Assembly: GCF_035083965.1 (NCBI RefSeq)
Contig: NC_089731.1
Coordinates: 2,016,001 to 2,080,000, forward strand
DNA: 64,000 nucleotides
From: Branchiostoma lanceolatum
Lineage: Eukaryota; Chordata; Leptocardii; Amphioxiformes; Branchiostomatidae
Direction of reading: 5' to 3'
Shown: piece by piece, positions 26,201 to 35,200 of the stretch
Layout of the letters: each line of letters opens with the position of its first letter
Position numbering within the stretch: the first letter of the stretch is position 1
Notes under the pieces: generated by a model
Told to the model about the DNA's origin: nothing
What the model saw: only the letters and a program-made list of their open reading frames with translations
The model's database searches: none
Position numbers and translations under genes: made by a program

Positions 26201-29200
26201 AAAGCCTCTATGAGTTTTGTGATGTCGTCGTAATGTCCTGGTGGTACCTTTAAGAATGAGTTTTTGTCCGGAGAGACTTCTTCCTCCTCAACGGTGTTAT
26301 ACGATAACGCGTTATCGCCATCCCGTACATTGTTCCACGAACGCGGGTACTGGAGCTCGACTAATGCCACTTCCCACTCTCCACTCAATTCGACATGCTG
26401 CGCTAGTTTGACACTGTAATTTGCAATGGTGTTTTCGGGGTATACATCCATCGATCCATCACTGGGCAACGTCACATAAAACGATGCTACCATGATGACT
26501 GTAACGGCGGGACTACTCGCAGCCTCTGTGACAGCGTCTTTATATTACACCGACGAGACGTCCTCCTCTCGCACCCAGCTGTTAAACGTGTTTGGGTAAC
26601 CCTTCCATTTTACCAAATATTCCGTTTTGCCACCACGCCTCCGAGTCTTGATGATCTCTTCAACCAAATAGACATCATCCGTCTTTGTGACTTTCTGAAG
26701 CTCTTGTTCGTAAAACGTCCCCTGTAGCTCATCATTGTGGTAATCCTTCACTCTGTAAACAGGAGGGACTCGAGCGATTCGTCTTGAAATGGTAAATATT
26801 TCTGTCGTCCAATTCGGCGTGTATCCCTTCTCCATTTTTAATTTGGACTTACTTATACGGACGAGATCTCCGAGTTTGAACTTAAAAACATCTGGCCTCT
26901 TTTTCATCATCACCCGTTCCTTGGTTTCTGTCGTGCCGTACAGTGTGTGCCAAACTAGACGCTGGTTGCCTTTGTTCACTTCCACTGGAGACATTTTGAT
27001 GCTACGGTGATAGGAATTGTTGTATGACCATACGAGATCGTCCAAAACGTCTGTAAAGCGATAGGTATTTGCCGCCGTAAAATATTTCCACATTCGTGTT
27101 TTCAGCGTGCGGTTAAAGCGCTCTACAACGCTGGCCTTTGTCTCCTCGTTGAAAGTTGTGAAGAAATCGATGTCTTCATCTTTCAAAAGGGCTTGGAAGT
27201 TTCGATTGAGAAATTCCTTTCCCTGATCGGTTTGTAACCGCCACGGTTTCCTCCCATCCTCCAAGATTGATTGAAAGGCTTTGACGATTGTAACTCCTTT
27301 CTTGTCTCTCATGGCTACTGCCCATGCATATTTTGAAAACACGTCGATGCATGTTAAAATGTAGCGATAGCCGTCGTTGTACTTTGATATAGCAGGTAGA
27401 TCTGCCAAATCAGCCTGCCATTGGTGATCGATCCCTCCTACAATAACGCGATTTTTCTTGAATCGACGCCTTATGGGCTTGTGTAAGGTGTAGGTGTCCT
27501 GTGAACGCAACCATTCCTTGACCTGTTGTCTAGTTATTCCGTTTTTCTTTCCAACTGCGAGGTACAGTCGTTCAACACCCCCATATCCCGCAGGATGTCT
27601 AGTATTATAGTAGACTCTGTGAAGGAGTCTGTGTCGTTTCTTGGAGCTGTTGGTGCGTTTCGACCGCCCGACTCGTTTCTTTTTCCCCGCCGACGAAGCC
27701 ATCTTACCCCGTTAAGGACAACGCTCAGCCGCCCTCCAGCACAGGCACAAAGACACTGAAAACGGCCTGCTAAACGTTGCAACTTCTTCCCCGAAATAAG
27801 ACAATTGGGACGACAACCCATGTCCGTCCTCAGCCTGAATGTTTGAACAAATGATAACTGATTCTGGGTATCCCTGCTTTATAGATATCGGAGATCTTGT
27901 ATACGATGTGCTCTGTACAGTCGCGGTCTTGTCAACGGAGTTTTATACAGTCCTCTATCGTTTCTTGTTGCCTGTTGTAAAAACCATCTAAACCCTCTCA
28001 GCCAAACACACAACCTCAGTACAACGTACACAAACGCACACTGTACACGACACACTACACCCCGCATTCTGTTTCTTGACACGAGATAACCCATGTCTGA
28101 CCTCAACTCGCTGTTTTGAACAAATGTCTATGAGTCCTAGGAATACTCTTACTTTATACACACACACACACACACACATAATTGTAAAGAAGGACGGACA
28201 CACGAATTTTCAATCTGGTCACATTTGTTTTATTCAGAACAATATGGTTATCAGTATCGCATTGTGACTTCAACTTCTGCTTCTTTCTGTCACATCGTGC
28301 TTCAGACAGCTGTCTCTCGAGTGTCTTCCAGCATGTTAACGACTATGTCCCTGACTAGAGTGCGGACTCCGTCGGCAGCCTGCGGTTCCTCTTGATTTTC
28401 GTCAGCCTTAGACTCATCATAGCCATCACGGGTGATTTCTGCCTCTTGTTCTTGATACCACTGCTGAAAGATCTTGGATAGGGCGTCCTCTGTTGGCGTC
28501 CTCGCCTCTAGATGTAGACGTTTCATGCAGTAAGAGAAATCTTCGTAGATTTTCTTGAAATCCATGCAGGCCAGACTGCGTTGACGGTAATTTTTCATTT
28601 CTTCTTGACCCATGTAGAGGCAAGGATGGTTTGTCTGGGACGGGTGGTCGACTTGGCACCCATAGCAGTCATCCGAAACCATTCGAAGGCATAACTTGGT
28701 GTATCCATAGTCACACGTCTCTCGGAACACTTTGCCAAGGATCAGGGCGTCTGGATGTGATGTTGCCATACCGTTGTTGTTGATTTCTCCACCACAGGCC
28801 ATGTCGTAGCGAGCGTCTTGTCCTCTCTCTCTGTCTCCCTCTCTCTCAATGTGAGTTACTCGATTGTGTTCTGCTTTTATACACTGTCTTGTCAGACTAC
28901 TCTTAACCAATCAAAGGACTTGTACGTCATAGCTCATTAATATAACAACTAATTATTCCAAATCATGTCAAGACTTGTCCTAGTAAGACAATCATCCATG
29001 CACACACACGCACACACACACACACACATACATACATGAAACAACAACAAAGTATACGGTCTTTGCCTGTGTTCAAACCACTAGGAAGCTTTATTCATTT
29101 TTATTTTCAGTACACAATAGACGACTGGATCACGTCTTTGTCGGTGGGCATTTTTCCAACTGCCATTGCTGCCAATATCTTGTCGACAGTCTCCATCTTG

Positions 29201-32200
29201 GATTCCAGGTCGTTCCACTGCCCCAGACTTAGATCTATTCCCTTCTTCATGGGGGGTGTTGTGGCAGGTGATCCGTATGGTCGGTACATCTGGTACAGGG
29301 AGATGCTGGGTAGGTTGCCCACACCGGGTAGGCAGTCCGATTTTGACTTTTGGACCATAACGTAGCGCTGATCTCCCAAGTCGAAGGTGGTCGGCTGAAA
29401 CGTCGTGTCGTCGATAGGCATTGAAGCATACAAGCAATCTAGAAGCGTTGCCAACATTGGTTGCGTCTTCAGCGCTTCCCAGTTTTGCGGAGACATGGAC
29501 AACCCGTGCCTACCAGGCTTCATGTTGTTGACGTCTGCGGGGTCTGGTCGGTAGAACTGCCGTACGGACACCAGCGGCTTATCCCTGAACAGAGCTACAG
29601 TCAGGAACACATCGTCACCAAGTGGGAGACGGACTTCTTGCGGCTTTGCCTTGTACGGTGCTTGGGGGACTGCTTGCTTGATCGGCGGCGTAGAAGAATA
29701 ACCGTTTTGCCCCATGACAGGATACTTCAGACCCGGCGCGGGCTGGTTCAGGAGAGTAGGCCCCTTGGCTGTGCTCGGCTCAGGCGACACGTTCTGCGGG
29801 GTCGTCGGAAACGGTTCGGTAGACGCATTGTCATCGCTGCTGCAGCCGACAGATGTATTATTAGTCGGTGTTTCAACACGTACATGTTTCGGTTTGGTGT
29901 CATCGGCGTTTTGATGCTTCCTCTTCCTACGGCTTTTCCGTGGATCAGTCATGGCTGGTGTCTCTTGTTCTCCCACCATCAGCTCAGTCACAAGGTCTCT
30001 GGTCTGGGACATTCCGCTCTCGCTCTCTCTCTCTCAGATAGGTGCAATGGTATCAGACTAACACGTACCGTCAATTTATACCATGCTCTCGCTTCAGACA
30101 ACCAACAGGAAGGCTGTACGTCATAGACTTTTGCATGCGAGATTAGGCTTTGCCCAGGCATGTCCTCTTCATCACAATAGCCATGTTTATGCAAACAACA
30201 TGTTCTAGAGACTTCCGTCAATTACCGTGTTATTTACATCCCCCATTAGACTAATCTGCCCAGACATGTCTTTCTTAAACAATAGCTATGTTTATGCAAA
30301 CAACATCTTCTAGACAATTCCATTAATCACATTGTTATTTACTTCCCCCTTAGACTAATTACTTCATTACGGCTACTTGTCTGCCTGTCCTCTCACAAGA
30401 GACAAATACTGAAGAAATAAGATAAAATAAAAATAAAACATTTGTTCTCCGTGTCAGGGAATCGAACCCCGGTCTCCCGCGTGACAGGCAGGTATACTCA
30501 CCACTATACTAACACGAATTGACAAATGGAATGGCATTCCTTTACACTATGTACTTATCTTTGTCACAACCAACAAACAGCAAAGATGTACGTCACATTG
30601 TGTGAGAAAGGTGTTGCCCAGACATGTATTCCTTATAACAATAACTATGTTTATGCAAACAACATCTTCTAGACAATTCCATTAATTACATTGTTATTTA
30701 CTTCCCAATCAAATTAATTACTTAATTACAGCTACTTGTCTATCCTTTTCCCTACGGTACATGACCCTAGGGGGGTCAGACCCTAGGGTCCCCCTAATTA
30801 CGTTCCCATGGCTACACCAAAATGCTGGGCTCTGATTGGCTGTGGACACTAATGTCTCCCTACGCTGCTAGGAACTATGTTTTAAATGAGAGTTATGGGA
30901 CATACATTGATCATGTGGGGAATTGGGCTATGTAGGAGCAATGCAAAATGTAAAAAAAAGGTTAACTTTTTGTGATATCTCAGTAGCTACATTATTGTTT
31001 TTCACTTTTGACTAAAAAATGTGTTTAACGATATGTTGTTTTATCTAACAGGGAATCACAGTCTTGTGGTTAAGACGAGTGCTACTACCGACTCTCAGAG
31101 CGGTGATTTTCTCACAATCGAAGTCTTTTCTGCGGATTGTGAGGACGTCTGCGCAACAGCGACCGTATACGGACTTACAAGTACAGGGTAGGTGATATCA
31201 GATACGCGTATCCCGTATATGTAGTGTTTCATGCAGTCTGATGCTGTGCCATCCCTCTTAGTTTAAGGGTGCGAGTAAGGAATATCCGGTAAACTTACGA
31301 GGGTGGCACCCAGACTACCATTACTAACAATCTGTCATATGAAATGTACAAGTACCTTGTAGAGTTTGATAAAACTTCTATGCATGCTAGAAGCAAATCT
31401 TGCCTTAATGATTTTTCCACACTGTAATAATCGAGTTCCTTTTACATTTTAAAGACAAAGACATGTAAACCTGAGTGTACAAAAGCAGAGCCTTCTCGCA
31501 ATGAACCTATGTTTGCATTTTCATGCACAACATCTAAGGACTGAGTACAAACGAAACTTTGACGCTTCCAACTTCGGTGTTCCAACACGGCTTCGACTTA
31601 CAGCGTCGGGGAAAGACTGGCTCAAACTGGACTGGGTAAGTTTGAATATCAAAACTATCTATATTTACCTTCATGGAAAGAAAATATAGTTTTGGCTTCT
31701 TTTCTTCCGCATCTTTCGTTCCAAACAAGCAAGGTCAATGACCTGTGCGAAACGGCTGTCGCCATGGTTACAGGTATAATAGAATGTGGCGTTCGATTTC
31801 GAAATGTAGCAAGTGGCAGGACAGACCTAGAGGGGCTAGTCACAATATATGAATGTGTTTCTGTTAGAATAAACATAGCAGTAGTTTCGATTCCTAGGCT
31901 AAACCATGTGAAATAAAACATTGTGTAATTGCATGCAAATGTTACTTTTCTAGCTATTTTCAGTCTAGTCGCCATTGAATCGTTTGCAGCAACCCCCTGG
32001 TTTGTTGATGTTCATCTTATAATGTTTGTTTTTTCAATTTCCAGATCGATGTCTACAATGCTCATACTGGGCGATCCCACCGTTTTCCCTGTCCCAGTGA
32101 CGGTTGCCAGTTATCTACCGACACTTCGGAGAGAAGCGAACATCTAGTCTTGGATCTTAATGGTAAGTGCCGATATTTCATGGGGTGTTTATCACCATTT

Positions 32201-35200
32201 CTGTAAATCGGCGTGTTAAAGTTATAAAAGCGTATAGAAAAGACTGTTTAAAGCTGCGATACTGTTTGATGACATAATAATGATAATCTTGGAACATTTT
32301 TAGTATTTTGGAAAGTTTACTACATGCATATCTATTGTCCTTCAGCAACAGCATCGATATATGCACCGATGTAAAAAAATAAAAAAAGATAAAGACCCGT
32401 TGTGATATCAACAGTGGCTACAGTTTTACCCTTGTGGTAAAAAAATATGTTATATACACAATGCTTAACGATATGTTGTTTGATCTAACAGAGATCCACG
32501 GCTTGAAAATCAAGACGAGCGCTGCTGCCGACTCTCAGAGCGACGATCCTGTCACCATCGAAATCTTTTCTGCCGACTGTGAGGATGTCTGCACGGCAGT
32601 GACGGTATCTGGACTTGCACGTGCAGGGTAGGTAACATCAGATGCGCGTCACCGGTACTTGAGTGCTTTATTTAGTCTTGATCTGATGTTGTGTTATAGC
32701 CTGAGTGCCAGCCTTTTTAGCTTCCGTCCGCTACCCTAGCTCCGCTGCACTACCCAAGCTCCGCTGAGGAGCGGAGATTGGGTAGCGTACGGAAGCTAAA
32801 AAGGCTGGCACTCAGGCTAGCTGTGTTAGCCCGAGTGCCATCGTTCTTAGTGTATCTGGCTTCCAATACTCCCGAACAGAATCTCTCAAACGGGTTGGAC
32901 CCGGTAAACTAACTTTACAATGATGGCACCCAGGCTATAACTGCATATTTCTGGTGTAAAGTAGAACTTACCAAGAGTTTGATAAGACTTCAATGCATGC
33001 TCGGAACCAGTTTTAGCTTTTCACGTGATTGCTCTGGCAAGACTGTAATAAATAAGTTCTCTTTGCCTTCTAACACTACACAGATAATATGTAAAAAAAA
33101 TGCACCTCTATAACGAACCTGTGATTGTATTTTCTCACATGCATAACATCAAAGGACCGAGTATAATCGAACCTTTGCTGCTTCCAACTTCGGTGTTCCC
33201 ACACGTCTTCGACTTACCGCTTCAGGAGAGGACTGGCTCAAACTGGACTGGGTAAGTTTGAATAATCAAACTTCTTCAACAACAAGAGCGGGGGAAAATC
33301 AGATTATCACTTATCAATGAAGTCAAACCCAGCTTGTCTAAATATAACCAACAAACGTATGTAGTCGCCTATTGTTACAACAAAGTCAGTCAAAGGTCAC
33401 TGTCAAATGTATGTTTTCCCCAATGTTCCTACAAGGTATTTGCAACCAGCCCACGGGCATGAACTTGCAATAAAACTTCTCATCAATGAATTCCTAAAAG
33501 AGAGGGGGACCGAAGTGATTACCTCAATAACATCGGATTCCCCTTTCCAACATTTTTACAACAATTGCGAAATCCCAAGTGACTGGCAGCGGGGGATTTC
33601 AGTCCGCTCGTCATTCATTAGGACGGGAATGATTCAGAGGTTCTTGATATGATGCTGGTAATAAAATCATTGTGGGTTACGAGGGGTGATCAATAAGTCC
33701 TCGGCCTCACCTAGAAATAAGGTCCAACTCAAATTTTGGGGCATAATTATGTTGTGTGACATCTTTTAGCAATATCCACCAAACTTCAAATTATTGTGAG
33801 CATTACTTTACAGACGACACTCAGTAACGTTAGGTGGGGTAGAAGGATAAAGAAATGGACAATGGAGCTGTGACTTGAGGTGTGCGGGCCGACTTGCTCT
33901 GCTGAAAGTCAGATACCCACTTCTTTTCAGTTGAAATAAGAAGGGAAGCTTTATCAAATATTTTGACAATGTCTTCGCAGATTTTATGCCGATTCATGGC
34001 ATGAAGAACTCGACCCACACAGCTCTGACCACAGTGTACCCTTGTTTTTCTGGTCACTTACCTTATAGTTTTCAAATGACGTCCACTAAAAAGTATCGGC
34101 CACAATAATTTGAAGTTTGGTGGATATTCCTAAAAGATGTCACACTACATAATTATGCCCCAAAATCTTAGTTGTGGACCATATTTCTAGGTGAGGCCGA
34201 GGACTTATTGATCACCCCTCGTATGTTTGCAGGTGGACGTCTACAATGCTCATACGGAGCGATCCCACCACTTCTCCTGCCCAAGTGGCGGTTGCCAGTT
34301 ATCTGCTGACACTTCGGAAGGAAGCGAACAGATAGAATTGGATGTTGATGGTTAGTGCTCTTAAATGACATGATGTGTGTATATGAGTTTGATGGTTCGT
34401 CTGTATTGTTAGTTAACATAGTACATAGATAAAAACCCAACACAAAGGCACTTTACACGACTTTCCCCAATTCACTCAGGTGAAAATGAGTACTTAGCTT
34501 CGGCTAGGGACGTCCCTTGGATAGGACGTTAAATAGATGTACCGTGTTTGAGGAGAGCCACGCCTCAAGCACGTAAAAGAACCCGTCACGCTTATCGAAA
34601 ATAGTAGGGGTCCTTCCCGAAATGAGTGAATCAAATACGTCTGTCCGGATACGCTGCTTGTACTGTTCAGTACAAACCTGGTGTGTTACGCCATGAGGCA
34701 ATGCAAACAGACGAACAAACAAACAAACAAAACGTTACTGTCCCGAATTTCCGAATGTCATACTCCTGTCTCACTTAGAGTTCAGGTGACCAGCCACCTA
34801 GGTCACGTGACCTTACGAACACGTGACGTTCGTCCAAAGTTTCAGGAAGTTTATACCGTGATCGTCTCTGTTGATCAGTAATGGTTAATGTGCCCTGTTC
34901 TAGACAGCCCACATTATACTATTATGTTTTCATGCTCCACGTTTTTGATAGTGACATAGAAGAACTTTATTGCACGACAATTGTACATGGTACAAAGTAT
35001 GGCAAGAATTCGTAAACATAATACAAAGTAGAAGTATAGAATAAAACTTAACATCCTAATTAATAATACAATACAATAAGGGCTAGCATACATTTTGATA
35101 TAGCATCCTAATTTCTAATACAATACAATAAGGGCGTTGTGCGCTCGAAATAAAGCATGAAAAGTGTATTTCTGCCCCGTTTCCAGTCTGCCCTAGTGGT

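Larger units (their letters stand above)
14411..30869. mobile_element. Complete Polinton/Maverick (adintovirus-like) element
   Basis: 16,459 bp. It has 5'-AG...CT-3' ends, inverted terminal repeats of about 80 bp, and a 6-bp target duplication AGGAAC on both sides, all as known for Polintons. It carries every diagnostic gene: protein-primed polymerase B, retroviral-type integrase, adenain-like protease, packaging ATPase, major and minor capsid proteins. Two convergent blocks meet near 23,145-23,360. All the recognised genes are open, including after splicing of the polymerase, so this copy is recent. It lies in an intron of the lectin gene and does not disturb its splice phase. Whether it produces particles is unknown. 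Confidence 0.93.

Noticed and set aside
29461..30126. 221-codon plus-strand ORF opposite the PC4-like gene
   Set aside because: It is antisense to a better gene, Arg-rich and without domains or promoter; a shadow frame.
30085..30752. CRISPR-like array
   Set aside because: Only three diverged 100-bp units with irregular spacing in a eukaryotic element; no regular spacers.
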